A stretch of DNA of 64,000 nucleotides, taken from NCBI RefSeq assembly GCF_002831645.1, contig NZ_CP025117.1, positions 3,611,001 to 3,675,000 on the forward strand, written 5' to 3'. Position numbers and translations under genes: made by a program. Numbering within the stretch: the stretch's first letter is position 1; each line of letters opens with the position of its first letter. The DNA comes from Olleya sp. Bg11-27 (lineage in GTDB: Bacteria > Bacteroidota > Bacteroidia > Flavobacteriales > Flavobacteriaceae). The notes under the pieces are model-generated. The model saw only the letters and a list, made by a program, of their open reading frames with translations, made no database searches and was not told the DNA's origin. Of this stretch, positions 54,741 to 63,582 are shown in pieces.

Positions 54741-55515
54741 CGATTTTGATGTTGCCGCCAAAACTTACGATTCCGATTTTACATTTTCTAAAATAGGTTT
54801 AGCGCAACGCCAAATTGTATACTCTAATTTAAGCGCTATTTTTAAAACAAAAACTAAGCTTAATATTTTAGAACTTAATTGTGGTACAGGTTACGATGCC
54901 TTAAACTTTGTAAAAGCAGGACATCAGGTTATTGCTACAGACATTTCTGAGCAAATGATACGTACTGCAAACAAGAAACCAAAATCAGAAAATTTAACTT
55001 TTAAGACGTTAGATATAACAAACCTTAATACAGCTTCTTTTAGTAATAAATTTGATGTTATATTTTCAGATTTTGGAGGTTTTAACTGTTTAACGAAAAA
55101 TGAAATTGATAATTTCTTGAAAATTTCAGTTAAATTACTAAACCCAAAAGGCAAAATTATTCTAGTTATAATGCCAAAACTCTGTGTTTGGGAACGTATT
55201 TATTTCAGCATAAAAATTCAATTTAAAAAAGCTAAAAGAAGACAAACAGAGCACTTTACGTTAGCAAACGTAAATGGTCAAAACGTAAAAACGTGGTATT
55301 ATAACCCAAAAGACATTAAGGTTTTAGCCGAAAAGGATTTTAATATAAATACTATAAAACCTGTAGGTTTAAGCATTCCGCCTTCGTATCTTGAACATTC
55401 AATTGTTTCTAATACTTTTGTTTTAGGACTTTTTAAACGTTTAGATGCTGTTTTTACAAGCTCTAAATTGGCAAAATATGCAGATCATTTTTTAATAGAA
55501 CTACAACTTAAATGA
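54733..55515 (+). CDS. Class I SAM-dependent methyltransferase
   Basis: 260 residues. Motif I LELNCGTGYDALNF near 45-58, motif II region with ATDISEQMIRTA, and VIFSDFGGFNCLT for the acceptor loop. A C-terminal helical domain follows. It sits between two B12-radical SAM genes and overlaps both (8 bp upstream, ATGA overlap downstream), so it probably methylates a product of the same pathway. Confidence 0.88.
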   Translation: MINDFDVAAKTYDSDFTFSKIGLAQRQIVYSNLSAIFKTKTKLNILELNCGTGYDALNFVKAGHQVIATDISEQMIRTANKKPKSENLTFKTLDITNLNTASFSNKFDVIFSDFGGFNCLTKNEIDNFLKISVKLLNPKGKIILVIMPKLCVWERIYFSIKIQFKKAKRRQTEHFTLANVNGQNVKTWYYNPKDIKVLAEKDFNINTIKPVGLSIPPSYLEHSIVSNTFVLGLFKRLDAVFTSSKLAKYADHFLIELQLK

Positions 55516-56894
55516 GTATTGTCTTAACACATTCTTACTTTTTAAACGAAGATGATAAGGAACAGAAAATAATGAAACCTTATGCTCCATTGGGTTTACT
55601 GTATGTTTCTGGATATTTAAACCAGAATGATGTTGCTAATTATATTTACGACTCTACTTTTCATTCTTCCGCGGAACAATTGCAATTTCTAGAAGAAAAA
55701 CAAGTAAAAGTGGTAGCTATTTACACCAATTTAATGACTAAAGTAAATGTTATTAAATTGGTAAAAACACTTAAAACCGAAGCTAAATATGGTTTTCCTA
55801 AATTAATTTTGGGAGGTCCAGATGTCACTTACAATCTAGAAAACTACCTAAATACAGGTGTCGATTTTATTATTATTGGAGAAGGCGAACAAACTACTTT
55901 AGAACTTTACAATGCAATTACAGAAAACACTAATTTGGGAGACGTTTCTGGTATTGCCTTTTTAAAAGAAAATGTTGTTTTTAAAACTGCTCCACGTATA
56001 AAAATGAAGTCTTTAGAGGAATTACCATTGCCAAATAGAGCCGCAATTCCTATCGATAAATATTTAAATACTTGGAAAAAATTTCATGGTAAAAGTTCTA
56101 TGACCATAAGCACACAACGTGGTTGCCCCTATACTTGTAAATGGTGTAGCACTGCTGTTTATGGACAAAGTTACAGACGCAGACCAGCAAAACAAGTAGC
56201 TGAAGAATTACAACTTTTACAAACTAATTACAATCCAGATAGTATATGGTTTGTTGACGATGTTTTTACTGTCAGTCACAAATGGATTAAAGAGTTTCAT
56301 GCAGAAATGCAGTTGCAAAAAGTGAACATTCCGTTTGAATGTATTACTCGTGCGGAACGTTTAAATGATGAAATCCTTCAACTTTTAAAAGAGATTGGCT
56401 GTTATCGTATTTGGATTGGAGCAGAATCTGGTTCGCAGAAAATAATAGATGCCATGGATAGACGAGTGGATGTTAATGTTGTAAAAGAGGCCATCCAGAA
56501 AACAAATGCATTGAATATTGAAACTGGTACTTTTATAATGGTGGGGTATCCCGGAGAGACGTTAGCGGATATTAAAGCAACAACTACGTATTTAAAAGAA
56601 GCAAATCCAACGCATTTTACCATTACAAAAGCCTATCCTATTAAAGGAACATCGCTGTATAACGAGATTGAAGATAAGATTACTATTAAACCCGATTGGG
56701 AAACCTCTACAGATCGCGATATTGATTTTAAACGTACGTATAAATCTAAATTTTATGATTATGCTATTAAGTATATTGTTAATGAGGTAAACTACTCTAA
56801 AGAGTTATTAAAAGATAAATCGAATTGGCTAAACCTTGTTAAGATGAAAGTAAAATCTCTTGTCGCTTTAAAAATAATGAAACTTAGCAAATGA
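55512..56894 (+). CDS. B12-binding radical SAM protein, second copy
   Basis: 460 residues, a paralogue of the protein at 53283-54740 with the same order: cobalamin-binding domain (YAPLGLLYVSGYL, VDFIIIGEGEQTTLE) and radical SAM cluster motif in STQRGCPYTCKWCSTAVYG near 204-208. The two proteins are clearly distinct in sequence, so the pair is likely functionally divided. Its stop overlaps the next ATG. Confidence 0.92.
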   Translation: MSIVLTHSYFLNEDDKEQKIMKPYAPLGLLYVSGYLNQNDVANYIYDSTFHSSAEQLQFLEEKQVKVVAIYTNLMTKVNVIKLVKTLKTEAKYGFPKLILGGPDVTYNLENYLNTGVDFIIIGEGEQTTLELYNAITENTNLGDVSGIAFLKENVVFKTAPRIKMKSLEELPLPNRAAIPIDKYLNTWKKFHGKSSMTISTQRGCPYTCKWCSTAVYGQSYRRRPAKQVAEELQLLQTNYNPDSIWFVDDVFTVSHKWIKEFHAEMQLQKVNIPFECITRAERLNDEILQLLKEIGCYRIWIGAESGSQKIIDAMDRRVDVNVVKEAIQKTNALNIETGTFIMVGYPGETLADIKATTTYLKEANPTHFTITKAYPIKGTSLYNEIEDKITIKPDWETSTDRDIDFKRTYKSKFYDYAIKYIVNEVNYSKELLKDKSNWLNLVKMKVKSLVALKIMKLSK

Positions 56895-58015
56895 GATTAA
56901 TTACCTTAATATTAGCAGTGTGCCTTTTAAATTCTTGTAAAAAGGTATATACAAACCAAGATAACTCAACCCTTTTAAAGTTAAAATGGAATAAATCTTA
57001 TGAGGATGATTCTATAGACAAAGCGGTTATTGGTTTACAATGGGCTTTATCGTATGTTGGCGCAAACACCCCTTGTAATAGTAATGCAATACACATCAAA
57101 AATAATACAATCACGCTCAATACTTTAAATATAGGTTTTAGCAATAAAGCCAAGCAAAACCTAAAGACTTTAATAGCTAAAACAAAGACTACTGAAGCTT
57201 ATAAAAAAAATGAATCTGTGGATTTGGGGCGTTTTATAACACTCCTATTAGGAAGCCCTGAACATTATTATAGCCTTGTGGAAACACCAAAAACATTAGC
57301 GAAACTAAAAAGCAATTACACACTTAATAAAAACAAGGGTTATATTAACAATTCCAGTATTGCCTTTCAGGATCGTGTGATTAGTTTTTCGGAACAAGAA
57401 CAATTTAATCAACTTTGGATTTCAGAAGAAATAGATTCAATAACTAAAACTATTTATGAGTTTGAAACTATAGAATTACTTAAAAACGGACAATTACGAT
57501 TTGGTATTTACGATGAGAAAGGCAATAGAAAAAACTTTGCTAATAGTCGGCATACAGGAGCAGGGAAACCAAGTAAATGTATTTGGTGCCATGAATCTAA
57601 CTTAAACCAAATGTTTAAAAAGCAGAGTGATGTTTATGGGTTTTTAACGGCTGAACAACTACAACAAAAAATAATTACTTCTAGAGATAATTTTCATAAT
57701 AATAGGTTGCAACAAAAAAACAATTTAGACTATTCTAAAAAGCAACAACACAAACTAGCGGAACTGCTTTATATTTCATTTTTAGAACCATCATTAAAGC
57801 GCTTAAGCTTAGAATGGCACATTGAAGAATCCCAATTAAAATTGCTTTTAAAAGACTTAAAAACACACAAATTTAACGATGACTTTCAATTTTTAGGTGA
57901 TTTATACTACCGCCAAGAGGTGGAAGTCTTTTCTCCTTTTAAAGCTATACCCGTTTCGGGAAGTGTAAGAGAGCAATCGGCTCAAGAAATAAATCATTTA
58001 AATAATGATAAATAA
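56891..58015 (+). CDS. Lipoprotein with a CxxCH motif
   Basis: 374 residues. The lipoprotein signal ends LLNSC (mature Cys near 16). A CIWCHE motif lies near residues 234-239, preceded by KPSK and followed by SNLNQMF; CxxCH is the covalent haem c attachment site. No full cytochrome family was recognised, but the surrounding basic, helical sequence with a C-terminal helix rich in Leu/Lys is consistent. Haem attachment would use CcsBA. It is embedded in a sugar gene operon and overlaps the next gene by 11 bp. Confidence 0.75.
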   Translation: MRLITLILAVCLLNSCKKVYTNQDNSTLLKLKWNKSYEDDSIDKAVIGLQWALSYVGANTPCNSNAIHIKNNTITLNTLNIGFSNKAKQNLKTLIAKTKTTEAYKKNESVDLGRFITLLLGSPEHYYSLVETPKTLAKLKSNYTLNKNKGYINNSSIAFQDRVISFSEQEQFNQLWISEEIDSITKTIYEFETIELLKNGQLRFGIYDEKGNRKNFANSRHTGAGKPSKCIWCHESNLNQMFKKQSDVYGFLTAEQLQQKIITSRDNFHNNRLQQKNNLDYSKKQQHKLAELLYISFLEPSLKRLSLEWHIEESQLKLLLKDLKTHKFNDDFQFLGDLYYRQEVEVFSPFKAIPVSGSVREQSAQEINHLNNDK

Positions 58016-58751
58016 CAAGAAAATAGTTGTGGTAATGCCTGCTTACAATGCAGCCAAAACGATTAAAAAAACCTACAACGAAATCCCTTTCAATATTGTT
58101 GATGATGTTATACTTACAGACGATTTTAGTTCGGATAACACAGTACAAATAGCTAAAAAATTAGGTATAAAACACGTGCTAACTCATGATAAAAACATAG
58201 GGTATGGCGCCAATCAAAAAACATGCTACAACAAGGCTTTAGAGCTTAATGCAGACATAATAATCATGTTACATCCAGATTACCAATACACACCGAAGTT
58301 GATTCCTGCAATGTGCGATTTAGTTGCAAATAATGTTCACGATGTTGTTTTGGGATCACGAATTTTGAGTGAAGGCGCTATTAAAAACGGAATGCCATTA
58401 TACAAATATGTTTCTAATCGGTTTTTAACCTTATTTCAAAATATTTTAATGTCTCAAAAACTTTCCGAATATCATACAGGTTATCGTTGTTTTAATACTA
58501 AACTACTTAAAAAAATCGACTACAATAATAACTCCAACGATTTTGTTTTTGATAATGAAATACTAGCGCAATGTTGTTTTTTAAAAGCAAGAATAGGAGA
58601 AATATCTTGTCCTGCAAGCTATTTTGAAGAGGCCTCTTCGATCAATTTTAAAAGAAGCGTCACTTATGGTTTAGGAGTTTTAAGAGTCACATTATCTTAT
58701 GCTATACAAAATATAGGTTTTTATAAATTTTCAATATTTAAAAACCTATGA
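58005..58751 (+). CDS. GT2 glycosyltransferase, polyprenyl-phosphate sugar transferase type
   Basis: 248 residues of the GT-A family 2 (KKIVVVMPAYNAAKTIKKTY, then ILTDDFSSDNTVQIA, with IMLHPDYQYTP as the metal-binding segment). Length and layout resemble dolichyl-phosphate mannose synthase-like enzymes; no membrane domain is present. It would charge a lipid carrier with a sugar for the GT-C protein encoded next. Confidence 0.85.
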   Translation: MINNKKIVVVMPAYNAAKTIKKTYNEIPFNIVDDVILTDDFSSDNTVQIAKKLGIKHVLTHDKNIGYGANQKTCYNKALELNADIIIMLHPDYQYTPKLIPAMCDLVANNVHDVVLGSRILSEGAIKNGMPLYKYVSNRFLTLFQNILMSQKLSEYHTGYRCFNTKLLKKIDYNNNSNDFVFDNEILAQCCFLKARIGEISCPASYFEEASSINFKRSVTYGLGVLRVTLSYAIQNIGFYKFSIFKNL

Positions 58752-60304
58752 AAAAATGGATTGGAAAGACATATTATTTTTTACCACTTTTGGTATTCTG
58801 TGCCTATTACACACTAAAAGCGATAGCTTTTCCTATTCACGATTTTGCAAATTATTATTTTGGAGGCTACTTTTTAACCACTGGTCATTTTAATGCTAAT
58901 ATTTATTTTCCACACCTTTTTAATATAAAAATTTCAGATTTAGGCTACACTAATATTTTTGTTAGTTATGCGCCCAACACGCCCTTTCTTGCATTACTCT
59001 TTTCTCCACTAAGTACATTCCAATTATCTACAGCAAAACTGCTATTTAATATAGTAAGCACACTGCTTTTAATAGTTAGCGTATCTAAATTGAAAACATA
59101 TTACAACCTAAAAAAATATACAGTATTATTTTTACCATTGCTATTTTATATACCTTTTAAAAACAACTTATTGTTTGGTCAAGTATACTTTTTAGTATTC
59201 TATTTAATAACCGAGTTTTGGATTGCTTACAATAAAAACAAGCTTACAAAAGCTGCTATTTTTCTTAGCATTGCTATATTGTTTAAGGTCTCTCCTATTT
59301 TTTTTATCTTTATATTTATTTACAAAAAACAGTTCAAGCCTATATTAATTTGTGCTATTTCTTGTATAGCTTTATTGCTGTTTACAATACTATTTACAGG
59401 AATTGATGTTTGGGTCTTTTGGTTAATGGAAGTATTTTCGAGAGCCTCAAATGGAGAAATTGCTGGTTTATTTGTAGATAATTATCAATCGTTTTATATG
59501 TTTTTAAAACGATTATTTATTTTTGATCTCCTTGAAAACACTTCCCCATTATTTAATGCTCCAATTTTGTTTAAAACTATATTAATTACGGTTAAAGCAG
59601 CCTGTTTCTTAGTTGGTTTTTACTTTACAAAAAAACACAACAACAACTTACTTAGCCTAATCTATTGGGTTTTAGTTTCACTGTTCTTATCTCCTTATGG
59701 AAGTACGTATAGCTTAATAGTATTAATTTTTGTTTCAATTTATGTGATTCAATTAAAAGTGAATATAAACTATAGATTAGCTTTTTTAGTTCTTCTATTT
59801 GTTATAAATAATTTACCAACGCATTACTTTTTAAATTACGAGTTTCCTTTTTCTTATTTGAGATTTTTATTTTTTATAGCTTTTATCATATTGTTCTTTT
59901 TTACAACAAATTATAAAATTGGTAAAAACAAAATTATTGTCTTAGCTCCTGTTTTAGCTATTATTAGTATTTTATTTCTAAATGAAGAAAAGGAAAATAA
60001 AACAATTACTATGGTGGAAAACTGCCCGATTTTAATGTATGATTACACATTAAAAAATAATACTTTAGAATACACTTATTGGAACCAAAACGGAGAAAAA
60101 AAAGAAGCGTTTCCTTATGATTTTACTATAACAAAAAACTTAAAACTTTTAGATAATCAAATCTATTACAACAAAAAACAAATCACATTTTCCAACACGA
60201 ATAAATTAAATCCAGTTTTAATAGATGATGAAAAAATAATCTTTTTGTCTGATGAACAACGTGGAATAGGTTTTTATACTCTAAAAGAAATAAATATTAA
60301 ATAA
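58748..60304 (+). CDS. Membrane glycosyltransferase, GT87/GT-C-like
   Basis: 518 residues with about 11 helices from residue 5 to 420 and a soluble C-terminal domain of about 90 residues. The external loop after helix 1 contains HDFANYYFGGYF (D near residue 31), typical of GT-C acceptor or catalytic Asp positions in DUF2029/GT87 proteins. Uses a polyprenyl-phosphate sugar, plausibly the product of the preceding GT2. Its stop is directly followed by the next start. Confidence 0.82.
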   Translation: MKKWIGKTYYFLPLLVFCAYYTLKAIAFPIHDFANYYFGGYFLTTGHFNANIYFPHLFNIKISDLGYTNIFVSYAPNTPFLALLFSPLSTFQLSTAKLLFNIVSTLLLIVSVSKLKTYYNLKKYTVLFLPLLFYIPFKNNLLFGQVYFLVFYLITEFWIAYNKNKLTKAAIFLSIAILFKVSPIFFIFIFIYKKQFKPILICAISCIALLLFTILFTGIDVWVFWLMEVFSRASNGEIAGLFVDNYQSFYMFLKRLFIFDLLENTSPLFNAPILFKTILITVKAACFLVGFYFTKKHNNNLLSLIYWVLVSLFLSPYGSTYSLIVLIFVSIYVIQLKVNINYRLAFLVLLFVINNLPTHYFLNYEFPFSYLRFLFFIAFIILFFFTTNYKIGKNKIIVLAPVLAIISILFLNEEKENKTITMVENCPILMYDYTLKNNTLEYTYWNQNGEKKEAFPYDFTITKNLKLLDNQIYYNKKQITFSNTNKLNPVLIDDEKIIFLSDEQRGIGFYTLKEINIK

Positions 60305-61498
60305 TTGAAAATTAAAAATCTAAATAAAGTTTTATCTAGAAGTTTCCTAGCTGTATCAAATGTAGGAAGAGGGCTTTTAATTGGTTTTTCCGGACTGCTA
60401 TTAAACTATATATTACTTCAATATAATGCTATAGAAGTTCTAAACACTTACGTATATTTTATTAGTGTGTTTGGCTTGTTCTATATTTTAACGAATTGGG
60501 GTGGTAAATTTTTTAACATAAAAGAAATAAGTAAAAACCCGAAGCATACCAAACAATTAATCTCTAGTTTAATTTCAAGTAAAATTATATTAGTTTTATT
60601 TTGTGGTTTAATTATTCTATTTATTCCTTTAGAAATAAAAACAAAAGTATTAATGATGGTGTTTTTATTTCTAAAATCCTTAACACCTATCTTTGATGCC
60701 CTAATAATTTATAGAAAAAAAAGTAAAATTGTATTTATTGCAGAACTAATTTTTAATACTATTTTTCTTTCCTTAATATTTTCTTATAGTAGTACTTTCA
60801 AACCCTTTTCTTTTTTAATTTACTTAATAATTCTTGAATCTCTAAAATCAGTTTTTTACTTAACATTATTATGGAAGGAAATCTCCTTTAATTTATCAAT
60901 TTTAAAATCTCAAAACATATTAAAAAAATCATTTTATTTTTTCGGTTTATCTATTACTGGGTTTTTAGCATCAAAAGTAGATTTATATATCATTGGAATT
61001 TTAATAAATAAAGAAACTATGAGTTATTATTTTATTATATCTAGCCTAACAAGTGTGTCCATGGTTATATATGCTTCAGTAATTAATACTTTTGAAACAA
61101 GTATTTATAGATTTAACCCCTCTTTATTTAATAAATTAGAAAATTTGCTTCAATATTTTGGTATTCTTTTTTCTATAATAGCAACATTGGGATTTTATTT
61201 AGTTACTAACTATTTTTATAAAATACCAATTGATTATAAATTTTCTCTTCTATTTTTTTCAAATATATTATTATTCACCTTACTAAACTTTGAACTATAT
61301 AGATATACTAAGTTAGAAAAACAAAAAGTGATTTTAATTATTTTAATTATTTCTGTTGTAATAAACTGTGTGGTTTCTTTTTTAATTATTAAAAAACTAC
61401 TACTAATTGGAGCTTTTTTAGCAAACACATTGGGAGTCTTATTTAATTATATTTTTCTACGTTTATATTATAAAAAAATACTGTGTCATGAAATTTAG
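60305..61498 (+). CDS. Polysaccharide flippase-like membrane protein
   Basis: 397 residues with a TTG start and about 11-12 helices, lacking known motifs apart from the Wzx-like pattern (KVDLYIIGILINKETMSYYFIIS near 222-244). Probably moves a lipid-linked sugar across the inner membrane. It overlaps the next gene by 11 bp. Confidence 0.78.
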   Translation: MKIKNLNKVLSRSFLAVSNVGRGLLIGFSGLLLNYILLQYNAIEVLNTYVYFISVFGLFYILTNWGGKFFNIKEISKNPKHTKQLISSLISSKIILVLFCGLIILFIPLEIKTKVLMMVFLFLKSLTPIFDALIIYRKKSKIVFIAELIFNTIFLSLIFSYSSTFKPFSFLIYLIILESLKSVFYLTLLWKEISFNLSILKSQNILKKSFYFFGLSITGFLASKVDLYIIGILINKETMSYYFIISSLTSVSMVIYASVINTFETSIYRFNPSLFNKLENLLQYFGILFSIIATLGFYLVTNYFYKIPIDYKFSLLFFSNILLFTLLNFELYRYTKLEKQKVILIILIISVVINCVVSFLIIKKLLLIGAFLANTLGVLFNYIFLRLYYKKILCHEI

Positions 61499-62252
61499 TA
61501 TTATAACAATAACATACAATCGCGGTCATCTAATTGATCAAACCATACAAAGTGCAATAAATCAATCTTATAATAATTTTGAATATATTATTATAGATGA
61601 TGGGTCTAATGATAACACCGAAGAAATTGTAAAAAACTTTAACGATGAGAGAATCAAATATTATAAGCAAGACCGATTAGGTAATTTAAGTAAACTAACA
61701 AATATTGGTATTAAAAAGTCCTCTGGAGAGCTTATAGCAATATTAGATTCTGACGATTTATGGCACGAAAGCAAACTGGAGAAAATTCTTGAAATCTTTA
61801 AAAAAAATCAAGCAATTAATTATGTAACACATAATATTCAATATTTTATAGATAAAAATAAACTAGAAAAACCATTTTATAAAACTAATCAAGATTTTTT
61901 TAAAGAGAGTCTTAACGACGTACTAACCTTCAAAATATTACCATTCCCCATTGCTGTCTTTAAAAAAGAACTATTAAACACTACTAATTTATTTAATGAG
62001 AATTTTTTTGATGGTCAACAAGATTTTTTACTTCGAGTAGCTTCAGAAAACAAAATCTATTTTATAGCAGAATGTCTAACCTACATGAGAATTCATGTAA
62101 ATAACACCTCAAAAAAAGTCTTTTTTCAATATTATAAAGCTTATTATATTAGTGTTTTTAATTTAGCAAAAAAACATAAAATAAGTTGGTTTCAATTTTT
62201 TAATGGAAGTATAAAAATCTCAATAGATTTTATAAGGCGTTTTTTTTCTTAA
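61488..62252 (+). CDS. GT2 glycosyltransferase
   Basis: 254 residues with a canonical GT-A start (MKFSIITITYNRGHLIDQTIQSAINQSYNNFEYIIIDDGSNDNTEE) and the DxD-type LAILDSDDLWHESKL near 80-94. Acts on the cytoplasmic face. Its 3' end overlaps that of the minus-strand glf gene by 23 bp. Confidence 0.9.
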   Translation: MKFSIITITYNRGHLIDQTIQSAINQSYNNFEYIIIDDGSNDNTEEIVKNFNDERIKYYKQDRLGNLSKLTNIGIKKSSGELIAILDSDDLWHESKLEKILEIFKKNQAINYVTHNIQYFIDKNKLEKPFYKTNQDFFKESLNDVLTFKILPFPIAVFKKELLNTTNLFNENFFDGQQDFLLRVASENKIYFIAECLTYMRIHVNNTSKKVFFQYYKAYYISVFNLAKKHKISWFQFFNGSIKISIDFIRRFFS

Positions 62253-63339
62253 ACTTGTTTAAAGCAGATGCGATAACTTGATGCATATCATAATATTTAT
62301 ACTCTGCTAATCTCCCTCCAAAAATAACATTGCTATTTTTAGATAGTTTTTTATACTTTAAATAAGAACTATTATTTTTTTCATCATTAATAGGATAAAA
62401 CGCTTCTTTTTTAGTACTCCATTCTTCTGGAAATTCTTTGGTAATTATTGTTGTAGGTTGTTCACCAAACTCAAAATGTTTGTGTTCGATAATTCTTGTA
62501 TAAGGAATATTAGCATCATTGTAATTAACCATTGCATTAGATTGAAAGTCCTTAACATCAAGTAGTTCCGTTTCAAACCTTAACGAACGATACTCTAGTT
62601 TCCCATATTTAAAGTTATAATACTCATCGATTTTTCCAGTAAAAACAATGCAATCTGAAATAGTTTCAAAATACGCCCTGTCATCAAAAAAATTACAATT
62701 CGTTTTAACCTCAATACCCTTTAACAAACCTTCAATTAGTTTATTATAACCTCCTATTGGTATACCTTGGTATTTATCATTAAAATAATTATTATCAAAA
62801 GTAAATCTTACAGGAAGCCTTTTAATTATTGAAGCTGGCAAATTTTCTGCTTTTCTTCCCCATTGTTTTTCTGTAAATTGCTTAATTAATAAAAGATATA
62901 AATCCTTACCAACCAACGATAAAGCTTGTTGTTCTAGGTTCTTAGGATTTTTAAAACCAAACTCATTTATTTGGTTGTTAATTATCTCAATAGCTTTTTC
63001 CGGGCTTTCCACACCCCATAATTGTTTAAAGGTATTCATGTTAAACGGTAAATTATATAAATTACCATTTGAATTAGAAACTGGAGTGTGAATGTAATTA
63101 TTAAAGGATACAAATTGGTTTACATAATCCCATATTTTTTTATCGTTAGTATGAAAAATATGTGGTCCGTATTTATGAACTGTGATGTCTTCCATTTTCT
63201 CGCAATAAACATTTCCTCCTAAATTTTTTCTACTATCAATTACTAGACACTTTTTTCCTATTTTATTAGCTTCATAAGCAAAAACAGAACCAAATAGTCC
63301 AGAACCAACAATTAGAAAATCATATTCCTTTGTACTCAT
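62230..63339 (-). CDS. glf: UDP-galactopyranose mutase
   Basis: 369 residues. FAD-binding start with VGSGLFGSVFA (about 10-20), the NLGGNVYCEK loop, GPHIFHTND near 58-66, and late GGRLAEYKYYDM near the C-terminus, all UGM hallmarks. Converts UDP-Galp to UDP-Galf, so the glycan probably contains galactofuranose. Transcribed toward the operon end; the convergent overlap with the GT2 gene is 23 bp. Confidence 0.95.
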   Translation of the reverse strand: MSTKEYDFLIVGSGLFGSVFAYEANKIGKKCLVIDSRKNLGGNVYCEKMEDITVHKYGPHIFHTNDKKIWDYVNQFVSFNNYIHTPVSNSNGNLYNLPFNMNTFKQLWGVESPEKAIEIINNQINEFGFKNPKNLEQQALSLVGKDLYLLLIKQFTEKQWGRKAENLPASIIKRLPVRFTFDNNYFNDKYQGIPIGGYNKLIEGLLKGIEVKTNCNFFDDRAYFETISDCIVFTGKIDEYYNFKYGKLEYRSLRFETELLDVKDFQSNAMVNYNDANIPYTRIIEHKHFEFGEQPTTIITKEFPEEWSTKKEAFYPINDEKNNSSYLKYKKLSKNSNVIFGGRLAEYKYYDMHQVIASALNKFKKKNAL

Positions 63340-63582
63340 TTTTTTAAATTAACTAGTGACCAAATTTGAGCTGATTCATAACTATTATACCACGAATTTA
63401 CATAAAAAAATATAAAATAAATCTAATCTATTATTATGCTTAACTTAGCAAAGTAACAAAACTAAAGTTTAATAAAATTATAATTCAATTTGCATTTAAA
63501 TCACTTATTTTCTTTTTATTTTTACATAATAACATCTAGTTAAGTAATGTTTAAGGTAATATTTCACAAAAAGCAAAAATAA
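63340..63582. other. Intergenic, nothing recognised
   Basis: 243 bp, very AT-rich, divergent promoter space between glf (-) and the radical SAM gene (+). No clear box or repeat found. Confidence 0.4.
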
